This document shows positions 15,495 through 24,986 of a stretch of DNA of 64,000 bases, piece after piece. The translations under genes and the position numbers were made by a program. Source of the stretch: Phycisphaera sp. (lineage in GTDB: Bacteria > Planctomycetota > Phycisphaerae > Phycisphaerales > Zrk34). The stretch's first letter is position 1. Each line of letters opens with the position of its first letter. Location of the stretch: NCBI GenBank assembly GCA_016125285.1, contig WGMA01000049.1:46719-110718 (forward strand), in the 5' to 3' direction. The notes beneath the pieces were generated by a model. That model did no database searches and was not told where the DNA came from. It saw nothing but the letters and a program-made list of their open reading frames with translations.

Positions 15495-17633
15495 TCACGG
15501 CGTCATCGACGGCGGCTCGATCTTCCGGCCCGCCTGCAGGTATTGCCAGATCGCCTCGAACTGCTGCGCCGCGTCGCCGTCCAGCGTGTCGCTCAACGCC
15601 GTGCGGCCCGAGTCGTCGGCGTACTTCGGCATCTTCGTCGTCGGGTCGACACGCGGCGGGTTGAGCATCCAGCGCAGGAAGTAGTCGTGCCGCAGCCGCT
15701 CGGTGACGTACATCAGGTTCGGCCCGCCCACCTCGAACCGCGCGATCGCTTCCATCTTGTTGATCGAGTGGCACGTGATGCACGCGAACCCGCCGATCGG
15801 CCCGGTGAGCTTGCGGCCGATCTTCGCCAGTTCGGCGGCGTTGTCCGGCGGCGTCGGTTCCTGTCGCGTGGTCGTCATGCCGTGCTGCAGCGCCAGGCCG
15901 TTGGCGATCGGGTCGGCGTAGGCGGGGAACGCGGGCATGCGGGCGGTGAGCCAGGGGCGCACGCGGTAGCCGGTCTTGCCGGCGATGAAGCCGCGCGTCC
16001 AGTCGGTGTTCAGCTTCTCGCCGAGCCAGGTCAGCGCCGGGCGCGACTGCGCCAGCTGCGCCGGTTGACTGGCGTCACCTCCCGCCGCGGGCTTGGCGGG
16101 CGCCGCGGGGGCGAGGTCCGCGACTTCCTTCTCGACGAGCGACCAGCGGTCCTGCACGCCGTCGCGGTCGTGGCACGCGTTGCACCGCAGCGCGACGGTC
16201 AGCCGCTGCGCCGCCTCCGCGGGGGCCGTGCGATTCAGCGACGCGAGCATCGCGGGCGATTGGCCGAACGCCCGCACGGCCGCGCGGTCTTCCGCCGAGA
16301 GGTTCAGCAGCGGGGCGGCGCCGCGCTTCGACGCGTCGTCCGCCGCGCAACCTTTCGCCGACCAGTCCGCCGCGGCGACGGCCTTCAGCGACGGCGCCTT
16401 GTTCTGGTAATCGACCTTCAGCCCGTGGCAGTTCACGCAGCCCGCCGTGGCGACGAGTTCCGCGCCCTTCTTCGCGTCGCCCTTCGGCGCGCCCGCGACG
16501 TCGAGCCGCGCCGTCGCCTTGCTCACCAGGAACGCCGCGAGGCTGTTCGCCTCGTCGTCGGTCAGGTGCAGGTCGGGCATGCGCACGTGGAGGTAGTTGC
16601 GGTTGGGCTGCTTGAGGAACGCCGCGAGGTGCGACAGCGTGCGGTACTTCCAGCCGATGTAACGCAGTGGGATGCGGCCGTGCTCGTCGCTGGCCACGGC
16701 GTCCGCATCGGCGTCGGGGCGCGTGTGGCACGCGATGCACCCGAGCTGCGCGAACAGCCCGCCGCCGGTCTTGATCTGCGCGGCCGACGGCGGGGGCGTC
16801 GACGCGTCGGGCTCGTTGCGCAGCGTCGCGAGGTACGCCGCGATGTCCCACGGCCGCGTGTCGTCCGCCTTGTCCGCCTCCGCCGCCGACGCGTGCCCGA
16901 ACAGCGACGGCATCTGCGCCGCGTGCCGCAGCGCCGACGGGTTCGCGATCCACACCGCGATCCAGTCCGTGTTCAGCCGATCCGCCACGCCCTCCAGTGA
17001 TGGGGCGTCGGTCATCAGCTCCGGCATCGCCGTCGCCGCGACCTTGAAGTCGCCGTCCGGCAGGTGGCACTTGATGCACCGCTGCTGCGCGAACAGCTCG
17101 CGCCCGCGCCGCAGCGTCACGCCGATCGCCGCGTCCGCGTCGCCGTCGTCGTGGCTGAACACCATCGGCGGCACCGCCTCGCGGGGGAAGTCGCTGCCGC
17201 TCCACGTCAGCCGCACCCACGCGTCGCCGTCCGCCGGGCCCGTGTACTCGAACACGATCGGGTTCGCCCCCTTGCCGATCCGCGCCCGCTCGGACTCCAG
17301 CAGCTTCGCGCCGTCGACCTCGCCCTCGAGGATCACCTTGTCCTCGATCGTCAGCTTGACCTTGCCGCGCCCCTCGACGGCGAACACCGCACGCGTGCGG
17401 ATCGGCAGGTTCAGGTGTCCGCGCCACGTCACGTCGACCGGGCCTGGCGCGACGAACGGCGTCGCCGCCTCGCCCGCCGGCACGCGCAGCGCGATCAGGC
17501 GATCCACCCGCGTGTCGCCCGCACCCGTCGCGCCGCGCGGCTTGATCGTCACGATCAGCCCCGGCTTCTCCTCGGCCAACGCCGCGACGCCACAGCACAA
17601 CACCACCACCACGATCAACAGCAAGCTTCGCAT
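15495..17633 (-). CDS. Exported pentahaem c-type cytochrome with N-terminal beta-sandwich
   Basis: 712 residues. A signal peptide (ending near GVAALAEE) is followed by a region of about 160 residues resembling a PA14/sugar-binding beta-sandwich, then five CxxCH haem c sites: CIKCH (17064-17078), CIACH (16725-16739), CVNCH (16425-16439), CNACH (16170-16184) and CITCH (15768-15782). The ATG at 17633 directly follows an in-frame TTG. Exported multihaem proteins with non-haem sensory or binding domains are typical of planctomycetes. The role is probably periplasmic electron transfer, perhaps coupled to oxidation of a bound substrate; no dedicated partner gene is adjacent. Confidence 0.88.
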   Translation of the reverse strand: MRSLLLIVVVVLCCGVAALAEEKPGLIVTIKPRGATGAGDTRVDRLIALRVPAGEAATPFVAPGPVDVTWRGHLNLPIRTRAVFAVEGRGKVKLTIEDKVILEGEVDGAKLLESERARIGKGANPIVFEYTGPADGDAWVRLTWSGSDFPREAVPPMVFSHDDGDADAAIGVTLRRGRELFAQQRCIKCHLPDGDFKVAATAMPELMTDAPSLEGVADRLNTDWIAVWIANPSALRHAAQMPSLFGHASAAEADKADDTRPWDIAAYLATLRNEPDASTPPPSAAQIKTGGGLFAQLGCIACHTRPDADADAVASDEHGRIPLRYIGWKYRTLSHLAAFLKQPNRNYLHVRMPDLHLTDDEANSLAAFLVSKATARLDVAGAPKGDAKKGAELVATAGCVNCHGLKVDYQNKAPSLKAVAAADWSAKGCAADDASKRGAAPLLNLSAEDRAAVRAFGQSPAMLASLNRTAPAEAAQRLTVALRCNACHDRDGVQDRWSLVEKEVADLAPAAPAKPAAGGDASQPAQLAQSRPALTWLGEKLNTDWTRGFIAGKTGYRVRPWLTARMPAFPAYADPIANGLALQHGMTTTRQEPTPPDNAAELAKIGRKLTGPIGGFACITCHSINKMEAIARFEVGGPNLMYVTERLRHDYFLRWMLNPPRVDPTTKMPKYADDSGRTALSDTLDGDAAQQFEAIWQYLQAGRKIEPPSMTP

Positions 17634-17677
17634 CAATCACGTCTCACTTGGGGAATGGGCGGCGTGCCTTGGGTAGA

Positions 17678-17723
17678 TCAGGCCCGGCCTGACAACTACG
17701 CGCCATGTCAGGACGGGCCTGAC
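17678..17723. repeat. Two linked TCAGGCC-type palindromes
   Basis: TCAGGCC-C-GGCCTGA (17678-17692) and, 14 bases on, GTCAGG-ACGGG-CCTGAC (17707-17723). They share the TCAGG/CCTGA core and look like copies of one intergenic mini-repeat in the space between the cytochrome and the coiled-coil gene. Confidence 0.6.
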
Positions 17724-17913
17724 CTACCGTCCGCCACGGGTCGGCACAGTGTAGGCGACACGTCGCCGTCCGTCGCGTCGCCGTCGGGAAGGCGCCCCCG
17801 GCCCGCAATAGCCGTCGTTCTGACGCGTTCTACCTCCCACGGTGAGAGCCCGTGCTTCGCCCCTTGCCGTGATCCATCGATCACCCGGCGATGAAGGTAA
17901 TCGGATACCCACT

Positions 17914-18786
17914 ATGAAAACTCAACCCCGTATCGTGCCCCTTTTGGTGGTTGTCTGCCTGGCTTCGCTGGCGGCGGGCTCCGCTTCCGCGGCCAAGGTC
18001 CAGAACCCCGCCAAGGCGTCGGACGTCAAGCAGGACCGCACCCGGTTCGAGCAGGCCAAGAAGAAGGTCGAGCAGGCCCTGAAGCGCGTGAACGAGGCCG
18101 AGCTGGACCTGTCGAAGAAGATGGCGCAGATGAGCGACAGCCACACGCCCGAGTCCGCCTCGCCGCAGCTCGCCGTCGCCCTCGCCGCGCTGGACAAGGC
18201 GGAGGACGACTACGACGCGATCCGCGACGTCGCGCTCGAGCACATCGGTGAGACCCCGGCCCTGAAGTCGGCGCGGGCGGCGGTCGAGGCGGGTGAGGCG
18301 CGGCTCAACGAGCTGAAGAGCGCCTCGGTGGTGGATCGCAACGCCCTGGCGGACGCCTCGGCCAAGTCGCTGGCGCTGCAGAGTGCGCTGACGGAGGTGG
18401 AGGACGATCTGCTGGCCGACAACGACAACGTGACCGAGGCCGCGCTGCAGGTCACCAAGGCGAAGGAGGCGGTGCGCGTCGAGGAGCGTCGCCTGCTGAA
18501 CGCCGCCGACAGCCCGAAGGACGCCGCCCTGAAGAAGGAGATCATGGCCGCGTCCGACCGCCTCGCCGAGGCCCGCCTGGCCTACGCCGCCGCGCTCAAG
18601 GAGCAGGCCGCGGCGCGACAGGAAGGCCTGTCCGACCTCGCCCGCGCCCAGGAAAAAGCCGAACTCGAACGCCAGAAAGCCCAGGCCCAGAACCGCAAGA
18701 AGAACAATCAGCACAAGAACAACAAGAAGGGCAAGGGCAAAAAGGGCAGCAACAAGTCGGGCAACGGATTCAACATCAAGCTCTAG
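17914..18786 (+). CDS. Secreted coiled-coil protein with basic tail
   Basis: 290 residues. A signal peptide ends near AAGSASAA. Residues 30-255 are an almost uninterrupted charged helix with heptad-like spacing (EQAKKKVEQALKRVNEAELDL, EKAELERQKAQAQ), so a long coiled coil is expected. The last 30 residues are lysine/asparagine/glycine-rich (NNKKGKGKKGSNKSGNG) and could bind nucleic acid or acidic polymer outside the membrane. The start at 17914 is chosen because the signal peptide begins there; the upstream in-frame extension from 17842 would bury it. No family recognised. It is alone between two intergenic gaps. Confidence 0.8.
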   Translation: MKTQPRIVPLLVVVCLASLAAGSASAAKVQNPAKASDVKQDRTRFEQAKKKVEQALKRVNEAELDLSKKMAQMSDSHTPESASPQLAVALAALDKAEDDYDAIRDVALEHIGETPALKSARAAVEAGEARLNELKSASVVDRNALADASAKSLALQSALTEVEDDLLADNDNVTEAALQVTKAKEAVRVEERRLLNAADSPKDAALKKEIMAASDRLAEARLAYAAALKEQAAARQEGLSDLARAQEKAELERQKAQAQNRKKNNQHKNNKKGKGKKGSNKSGNGFNIKL

Positions 18787-19087
18787 GTAGCTCTAGCTGC
18801 GGAGACGCGATCGCGGGGGCTTGACGCCGTAATGCCGTCCGTCCGGGCCGCCCATGAATCACGCGACTTTCGTCCGCTTGTTGCCGCGGCGCCTTCGCGA
18901 TCCGCAGAATACTTCGCCCCGCGTACATCTCAAATCGAGGATCGGCCGGCGTGTCTACACCACGGCGTCTCCCGTCGCGTGCCACGGCGGTGTACCGGTG
19001 GCGTATGGCCACGGCGACTTGGTATAGTCAGAGCCGCACACCAGTACACGCAGTTCGCCCGGCGTTCGCCGACCATTGGGTTCCAAT
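18787..19087. other. Intergenic region without a gene
   Basis: 301 bases between the coiled-coil gene and the acyltransferase remnant. No open frame here shows protein-like composition. A TATAGT at 19023-19028 could be a -10 for the acyltransferase gene, but no good -35 is visible. Confidence 0.5.
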
Positions 19088-20278
19088 ATGACCGACACCA
19101 CATCCGCCCATGACCCCGATGACTCCGCGGCGGCGTCGACAACCGGGGTCGATCCGGCGGCGCATGCGCGGCACGGCAAGGGCCGGGTCCATTTCGGAGG
19201 GCTGACGGCGCTGCGCGGCATCGCGGCGATGTGCGTCGTGGTGCATCACATCGAGCTGTACAACGAGCGTGACGGCTACTTCTCGCTCTACGACACGCCG
19301 TTGAAACCCGTCATCCACGTGATGGGGGGGCACGCCGTCGAGGTGTTCTTCGTGCTCAGCGGATTCCTGATCACGTACCTGCTCCGCCGCGAGCGGGTCA
19401 CCACGGGCGGCATCAGCCTCAAGGCCTTCTGGGCGCGGCGTGTACTGCGCATCTGACCGCTGTATTTTCTCGTCGTCGCGATCGCGCTGCTGTTGCTGCC
19501 GTGTTTCGTCGGCCTTTCGACCGTTGCCAACACGCACTACGGCAGGCTGCTCGCGGCGCAGGACGGCGCGCGCTGGGGCCTGCTGGTTTACTTCCTGTGC
19601 TTCATACCCAACGTCGCGTTGCTGCACCAGCACGCGGTGCCCGGCGCGTCGCAGGCGTGGTCGATCGGCGTCGAAGAGCAGTTCTACGTCGCCTGGCCGC
19701 TGTTGATGGTGCTCGCCCGACGCTACTTCTGGGGGGTCTGCGCGATCATCGCTTTCGCGCCCGTCTGGGAACACGTGCTGGGCCTCGGTGTCGATCTGAC
19801 CCTGTTTCCGTTCGAAGCGCTGGCGTGGGGCGCGCTGGCGGCGCTGGCGTGGGAACGCTTTCCTGAGCGCGTCGACGGGATGTTCCGATTCGGCTGGTGC
19901 AACGCGGTGATCGTCGTCGCCGTTGTTGCGTGTTGGTTTTCGCCGGTCGTGCCGTACCGGATCGCGCGCGCCGCCGTGTTCGCGATCGGCGTCCTGATGA
20001 TCATCCACCTGCTCCGCTCGCGTGCCGAGCCGGCGGTCCTCCGGTGGCTCGGCAAGTATTCCTACGGCATCTACATGCTGCACCCGATGTGTATGTTCAT
20101 CATGTTGACCGTGCTGCCGTTCCCGCACAGCCGTGAATTCGACGTGTTCGTCTACGTGCGCGACTACACGCTGACCGTCGGCGCGACCCTGCTGTGCGCC
20201 TACCTGGTTTACCGGTTTATCGAGCAGCCGGTACTGATTCTCAAGACGCGGTTCCAGATCGTCCGCAGCGGCATCTGA
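19088..20278 (+). pseudogene. Acyltransferase-3 family gene with one in-frame TGA
   Basis: Integral-membrane acyltransferase of the OafA/acyltransferase-3 type, which O-acylates surface sugars. The N-terminus has FGGLTALRGIAAMCVVVHH and EVFFVLSGFLITYLL, both canonical. At 19454-19456 a TGA replaces the tryptophan of the family motif RI-W-PLYF; the frame continues directly with PLYFLVVAIALLLL, SIGVEEQFYVAWPL and YSYGIYMLHPM to the normal end at 20278. No frameshift is needed. A single TGG-to-TGA change explains everything, so this is a fresh nonsense mutation or an assembly error. Other genes in the window stop at TGA, so the codon is not recoded. The stop falls 275 codons before the end, so the truncated product would lack most membrane segments. 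Confidence 0.88.
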
Positions 20279-20291
20279 TCAGACGCCCGAC

Positions 20292-21191
20292 CTACTTCAC
20301 CTTCAGGTGCGTCTTGATGAACCCGAACAGGTCCTGCCACGGCTGGTCCTTGTAGTAAAACTCAAACGGCGCGCCGACCTCCTTCATGTGCGCCGCGAGC
20401 CCGCCGCCGAAGTTCGCCGAGTGGGGCGGGTCGGACCACGGCTGGCCGAGCTGCAGCGGCGAGTCGTAGAACAGGAACACCGGCGGGTCGTCCTTGCTGG
20501 CCAGTTCGTACGGCGAGAACTCTTTGATCCACGGCATCAGCTTCTCACGCTGGGCGAGGAAGGCGTCGAAGTCCGGCAGGCCGAACGCGTGCGGACCGTA
20601 CTGGATGTTGGGGATCCAGTCGCGCATCTGCTTGGGGTCGAGCGAGGTCTGCGGCACGAACGTCATCGCGCACGTCAGCCGCGTCGACTCTCGCGCGATC
20701 GGGTCGTCGCTCTTCGCATCCGCCATGTCGTCGTGGAACGCCAGCCACAGCGTCGTGAACCCGCCCGCCGACCCGCCGCACCCGCACACGCGTGTTGGAT
20801 CGATGTTCCATTCCTTGGCGTGATGCCGCACGAACTGCAGCGCCCGCTTCGCATCCTCGAGGCACGCCTTCACCGGCGGGTCCACCTTGTCCGCGATCGC
20901 GTCGTTGATGAACCGGTAGTTGATCGACACGACGGAGATCCCCGCCGCGAGGCTCTCCTTGAGGAAGTCCGGCTTCGCCTTGTCGCCCACCATCCAGCCC
21001 CCGCCGCGCACAAAGAACAGCAGCGGCGCGGGCCCGTCCGTCTTCGCCTGGTAGAAGTCCAGCACCTGCTTGGGGTGCTTGCCGTAGGCGACGTTCGCCT
21101 TCGTCGGCGTCGGCGCGTCCTGCGCCCATGTCGCCGCGTGTGTCGCGCACAGGAGCACCATCACGAACAGAACGGTCTTCGAAATCGACAT
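20292..21191 (-). CDS. Exported alpha/beta hydrolase (esterase/lipase-like)
   Basis: 299 residues with signal peptide ending near ATWAQD. The fold resembles the BD-FAE/carboxylesterase group: FFVRGGGWMVG is the oxyanion-loop block (family HGGGW, here with R for H), CGGSAGGF carries the nucleophile serine in GxSxG form, and a late DLFGFIKTHLK follows the catalytic histidine region. ATG at 21191 has AAGGA six bases upstream. Many such enzymes in planctomycetes act on acetylated or feruloylated glycans. Substrate not identifiable. It converges with the acyltransferase remnant, only 13 bases away. Confidence 0.85.
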   Translation of the reverse strand: MSISKTVLFVMVLLCATHAATWAQDAPTPTKANVAYGKHPKQVLDFYQAKTDGPAPLLFFVRGGGWMVGDKAKPDFLKESLAAGISVVSINYRFINDAIADKVDPPVKACLEDAKRALQFVRHHAKEWNIDPTRVCGCGGSAGGFTTLWLAFHDDMADAKSDDPIARESTRLTCAMTFVPQTSLDPKQMRDWIPNIQYGPHAFGLPDFDAFLAQREKLMPWIKEFSPYELASKDDPPVFLFYDSPLQLGQPWSDPPHSANFGGGLAAHMKEVGAPFEFYYKDQPWQDLFGFIKTHLKVK

Positions 21192-21237
21192 CGGGAGTCC
21201 TTGCAACGGTGGGGCGGTTGGCGTGGGGCGGCGTGGC

Positions 21238-21426
21238 TCACATCGCGTCGTGCTTCAATTCTACAAGGTATTCCTGGATCGTACCGCACGCCTTGCAGCG
21301 GTATCGCTTCACGACGCACCTGTCGTCCTCGACGCGATCGACGTAAGACATCGCGAACCACTTGCCGCACGTCGGGCAGATATGCATCAGCCCGGGCTCA
21401 CTCGGTGGATCGATGATGCGGCCCAT
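21238..21426 (-). CDS. Small zinc-ribbon protein
   Basis: 62 residues. HICPTCGKWF and YRCKACGTIQEY provide two C-x2-C pairs about 26 residues apart, a rubredoxin-like zinc ribbon. No other domain. It lies between the LRR gene and the hydrolase gene on the same strand, 17 bases downstream of the former. Likely a real small gene given the complete metal site. Role unknown. Confidence 0.65.
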   Translation of the reverse strand: MGRIIDPPSEPGLMHICPTCGKWFAMSYVDRVEDDRCVVKRYRCKACGTIQEYLVELKHDAM

Positions 21427-21443
21427 CCGCGTGCCTCACCTGC

Positions 21444-22634
21444 TCAGTTGAACTTGATCGCCGTGTTCGGCAGCAGCGTCTGGACCTTCGCCTGCATCGC
21501 CTCGTCGATCGCCGGGCGGCACAGCAGGCGGAACGACTTGAGGAACGCCAGCCCCTTGAGCTGCGGCAGGCGCTCCTCGGTCAGCGGGAACTGGCCGAGC
21601 TCGAGGTGTTCCAGCTGCGTCATGCCGGTGACGAGCTTGAAGTCGTCTTCGGTCAGATCGGCGGTGTGTTCGAGCGTGAGCTGACGCATCGTCGGCAGAT
21701 CCTTGATCAGCGCGATCGCCTCGCGCGACTCGAAGCCCTCGCCGAGCTGCAGGTACTCCAGCGGCAGCTTCTGCACGTACGTCAGCGTCTTCGGCGTCGC
21801 CTCGTGCGTGCCAAGCTCGAGCCGCTTGAGGCGCGTGAGCTTCGCGAGGTGTGCGCCCCCGGCGTCGGTGAACTTCGCGTGCGCGAGGCTGAGGCTCTCG
21901 GTCGTGGGGAAGTGATCGCAGAACAGTGTCAGGCCTTCGTCGTCGAGGTTGCTGCCGCGGAAGCTGACCTTGGTCAGGTGCGTCCAGCCCTCGAACTTTG
22001 CGAAGGCGTGGCCCTGCATCTTCGTGCCGACGTAGTTGAAGTACTCGAGCTTGTTCAGCGGCGCGAGCTTCTCGAGGCCCGTGTCCGTCAGCTTGCCGTT
22101 GTTCGTGAGCTTCAGCGTCTTGAGATTCGTGAGGTTGCCCAGCGGGGCGATCCACTCGTCGCTCAGCTTCGTGGCGATGATGTTCAGGTACTCCAGCGAC
22201 GTGATGTGCCCGAGGTGCTCGAAGAACGCCTGGTCGTACGGGTCGACCTTGCGGTGATCGTGCGGCCCGGCGTTGGGGATCGCGTTGTCCACCAGCGACA
22301 GCGTGTCGAACAACGCCAGCTCGCCGCCCGCGGCCTTCTTCAGTTCGTCCGGCGTCGTGTTGATCTTCTCGAACCGACCCGGCGACTGCGCGATCGTCGC
22401 GATCACCGCCTCGACGTGCCCGTGCCGCTCCGCGGCCGCGAGCACGGCGTCGGCGTTCGCCTGCAGCGCCGCCTTCACCGCCGCGTCCTTCGTCGACGCG
22501 ATCACCGCATCGAGGTCCGCCTTCGTGGTCACCTTCGCCAGCGCCTCGTCGAGCGACCCGGCCCGCAGCGTCGGGGCCGCGGCCGTCACGAGACACAACA
22601 ACATCATCAGACGCAACGCGTGGGTTCGATTCAT
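21444..22634 (-). CDS. Exported leucine-rich-repeat protein
   Basis: 396 residues. A signal peptide (ending near TLRAGS) precedes an alanine-rich helical part with an ankyrin-like look (residues 25-95). Then come about nine LRR units of the form LxxLxLxxNxxLTDxGLxxLxxLxxLxxL, for example TNLKTLKLTNNGKLTDTG and TQLEHLELGQFPLTEE. LRR proteins of this spacing are numerous in planctomycetes and act as binding scaffolds. No catalytic motif is present. It probably sits in the periplasm or outside. Divergent from the amidohydrolase gene with 276 bases between. Confidence 0.85.
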   Translation of the reverse strand: MNRTHALRLMMLLCLVTAAAPTLRAGSLDEALAKVTTKADLDAVIASTKDAAVKAALQANADAVLAAAERHGHVEAVIATIAQSPGRFEKINTTPDELKKAAGGELALFDTLSLVDNAIPNAGPHDHRKVDPYDQAFFEHLGHITSLEYLNIIATKLSDEWIAPLGNLTNLKTLKLTNNGKLTDTGLEKLAPLNKLEYFNYVGTKMQGHAFAKFEGWTHLTKVSFRGSNLDDEGLTLFCDHFPTTESLSLAHAKFTDAGGAHLAKLTRLKRLELGTHEATPKTLTYVQKLPLEYLQLGEGFESREAIALIKDLPTMRQLTLEHTADLTEDDFKLVTGMTQLEHLELGQFPLTEERLPQLKGLAFLKSFRLLCRPAIDEAMQAKVQTLLPNTAIKFN

Positions 22635-22910
22635 GGAAAACTTTCGTGCCCTGGGGGTGTTTGAAACAGCGTGCCATCCATCGCAAACCCCGCACGCGAC
22701 GCCAACGACAGCGGGGCGATCGCGTCCGGTACCGTATCATTGCCGATCAAGGCCGGAGGTTACGCGCCGGACCCGCACGCATGGCAAGTCATTCGCGTCG
22801 TTCCCGGCACCGGTCGATCCGCCGTGCTATGCTCAGGTGGGCCCGGAACCTGCCGCGCAGGACCATGCACGCGCCAGCCACCGCTGCGCAACGCGATAGA
22901 GGAGTCCGCC

Positions 22911-23846
22911 ATGGCCCGATCGATCATCTCCGCCGGTCGTTTCTGCCTGCTGCTTGGTCTTGGTCTCGTGGTCGCCACCATCACGCGCGCCGAACCGCCC
23001 GATGCGGCGTCGGCGCCGAAGCCATCCGACGCCCCGCAGTCGCCCAGGCCGATCCCGTTCATCGACGTGCACGTCCACGCCTTCTCCATCAAAGAGGGCG
23101 GCCTCGAAGACGTCGCGAAGTGGATGGCCGACCGGAACGTCGAACGCTGCATCGTCAGCCCGCTGAATCACAAGGGCTCCCGCGCCTACACCGAAGAGGA
23201 ACGCGCGACGCTGCTGGCGAACTTCGCGAAGTACAAGGGCAGGATCGACCGCATGTGCCTCATCGAGCCCGGCGACTTCGACACCGTCGACGCCGCGGTC
23301 GAGCGACTCCAGCGCGAGATCAGGGACGGCGCGATCGCCATGGGCGAGCACTACGGCCGCGACATGATGTTCGACGATCCGAAGAACCTGCTCATCTACG
23401 CCGCGTGCGAAAAGGTCGGCCTGCCCGTCATGTTCCACATCGACGAGAACAAGAACATGGTTGAGAAAGGCATGGCCCGCGTCGACCGCGTGCTGGACAT
23501 GTACCCCAAGTGCAACCTCATCGCCCACGCGTACTGGTGGCGGCAGCTCAAGGACGCCGACCGGCAGCTGCAGCAGCACCCGAATCTCTACGCCGACCTG
23601 TCGGGGCACGTGGTGTTCGACGTGCTCAACCGCGACCGCGACTTCGCCCGCGCGTTCTGCATCCGCAACCAGGACAAGCTGCTGTTCGGCACCGACGAGG
23701 GCTGGTGGTCGTTCAACGACCGCAAAAGGCAGATGAACACGCACTACACGTTCTTCGACGAACTGAACCTGCCCGACGACGTCCGCTACAAGATCTACCG
23801 CGGCAACGCCGAGAAGCTGTTCGGGTTCAAGGCGGAAAAGAACTAA
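22911..23846 (+). CDS. Exported amidohydrolase-family protein, copy 1
   Basis: 311 residues. A signal peptide ends near ATITRAEP. FIDVHVHAF supplies the H-x-H metal pair of amidohydrolase-2 type TIM barrels. A later MFHIDEN histidine, AHAYWW and LLFGTDEGWW (acid residue D) complete a typical site. GAGGAG lies six bases before the ATG. The family hydrolyses or decarboxylates small ring and lactone compounds. The next gene is a second amidohydrolase on the same strand, 57 bases away, so they form a small operon for related substrates. Confidence 0.9.
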   Translation: MARSIISAGRFCLLLGLGLVVATITRAEPPDAASAPKPSDAPQSPRPIPFIDVHVHAFSIKEGGLEDVAKWMADRNVERCIVSPLNHKGSRAYTEEERATLLANFAKYKGRIDRMCLIEPGDFDTVDAAVERLQREIRDGAIAMGEHYGRDMMFDDPKNLLIYAACEKVGLPVMFHIDENKNMVEKGMARVDRVLDMYPKCNLIAHAYWWRQLKDADRQLQQHPNLYADLSGHVVFDVLNRDRDFARAFCIRNQDKLLFGTDEGWWSFNDRKRQMNTHYTFFDELNLPDDVRYKIYRGNAEKLFGFKAEKN

Positions 23847-23903
23847 TATGGTGCGTGGCACGGAGCCTCGGGGCAGTCAGATTCCACCAGCCGGACACAC
23901 AAC

Positions 23904-24851
23904 ATGATCAATCGATTTCGCGTATCCATCGGTATCGTCGCCATCGCGCCGCTGCTTCTCAGCGCATGCTCCGCCACGCCGAAGCATCCCGAGCCGGTGA
24001 AGCACCTGATCGACACGCACATTCACCTCTACGACACGACGCGCGATGTCGAGATGGCGTGGCCGCCGAAAGACGACCGGGTGCTCTACAAGCCGCACCT
24101 CCCGGCGGAATACTCGAAGCTCGCCAGGGCCGCGGGTGTCACGGGTGTCGTGATCGTCGAAGCGAGCGATCACTTCGAGGACAACCACTGGGTGCTCGAT
24201 CAGGTCAAGGGCGATGATCTGTACATCGGCCTGGTGGGCAACATCGACGTCTACCGCGAAGACTTCGAGGCGCGCGTGCTCGAGCTCAAGAAGGACCCGC
24301 GTTTCGTCGGCGTGCGACCGCGCGGTCCGAAGCCGATCGACTTCACCAACGAAACCGTGCTCAAGAACCTCGCCGTCCTCGCGAAGCACGACCTGGCCAT
24401 GGACTACCTGACCAACGGCGGCGGCATCCCGGGGATCGAAACCATCGACCGCGTGGCGCGCACGCTGCCGAACCTCCGGATCGTGGTGAATCACTGCCTC
24501 GGCTACAACTTCGACGGCAAGCCGGCCAGCGCGGAGTGGGTCGCGGCCGTCAAACATCTCGCCGCGAACAGGAACGTCTGGTGCAAGATTTCAGGACTCT
24601 ATCAGCGTTCCGTCCCGCAACCGGCGCCCCAGCGGCTCGACCATTACCGGGCGGTGCTGGATGTGCTGTGGGATCAGTTCGGCAAGGAGCGTCTGATCTA
24701 CGGCAGCAACTGGCCGGTCACGAAACACACCGGCAGCTACGCGAGCCTGCTCGACCTGGTCGATCGCTACATCAGTTCCAAAGGCCAGGACGCCCGCGAG
24801 TGCTACTTCTGGAAGAACGCCGCGGAGGCGTACAAACTGCCGCTGCGGTAG
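23904..24851 (+). CDS. Amidohydrolase-family lipoprotein, copy 2
   Basis: 315 residues. A lipobox (LLSAC) near residue 20 indicates a lipid-anchored protein. LIDTHIHLYD is the H-x-H metal motif, VVNHCLG another histidine strand, and LIYGSNWPVTKH the terminal D/N-type segment. The pattern is closest to lactonase-like amidohydrolases (L-rhamnono- or fuconolactonase group). No good ribosome-binding site precedes the ATG; the start is fixed by the signal peptide. Probably co-transcribed with copy 1; envelope location and pairing suggest sugar-acid lactone handling, which is inference. Confidence 0.88.
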   Translation: MINRFRVSIGIVAIAPLLLSACSATPKHPEPVKHLIDTHIHLYDTTRDVEMAWPPKDDRVLYKPHLPAEYSKLARAAGVTGVVIVEASDHFEDNHWVLDQVKGDDLYIGLVGNIDVYREDFEARVLELKKDPRFVGVRPRGPKPIDFTNETVLKNLAVLAKHDLAMDYLTNGGGIPGIETIDRVARTLPNLRIVVNHCLGYNFDGKPASAEWVAAVKHLAANRNVWCKISGLYQRSVPQPAPQRLDHYRAVLDVLWDQFGKERLIYGSNWPVTKHTGSYASLLDLVDRYISSKGQDARECYFWKNAAEAYKLPLR

Positions 24852-24986
24852 GAGGCGGTGCCGCCCGGCCTTCTCACCAATCTTTCATCTGCCGTTTGCT
24901 AAGGTCCCCGTGAGACGACGAACAGTCGTGCCGCGACACGTGGATCGTCTCCACGGTCGGGGCATGATCGGAATCGGAGGTGTGCG

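Noticed and set aside
19454..19456. Selenocysteine or TGA-as-Trp recoding in the acyltransferase gene
   Set aside because: Many intact genes here end with TGA, and no selenocysteine element or redox site is expected in this family.
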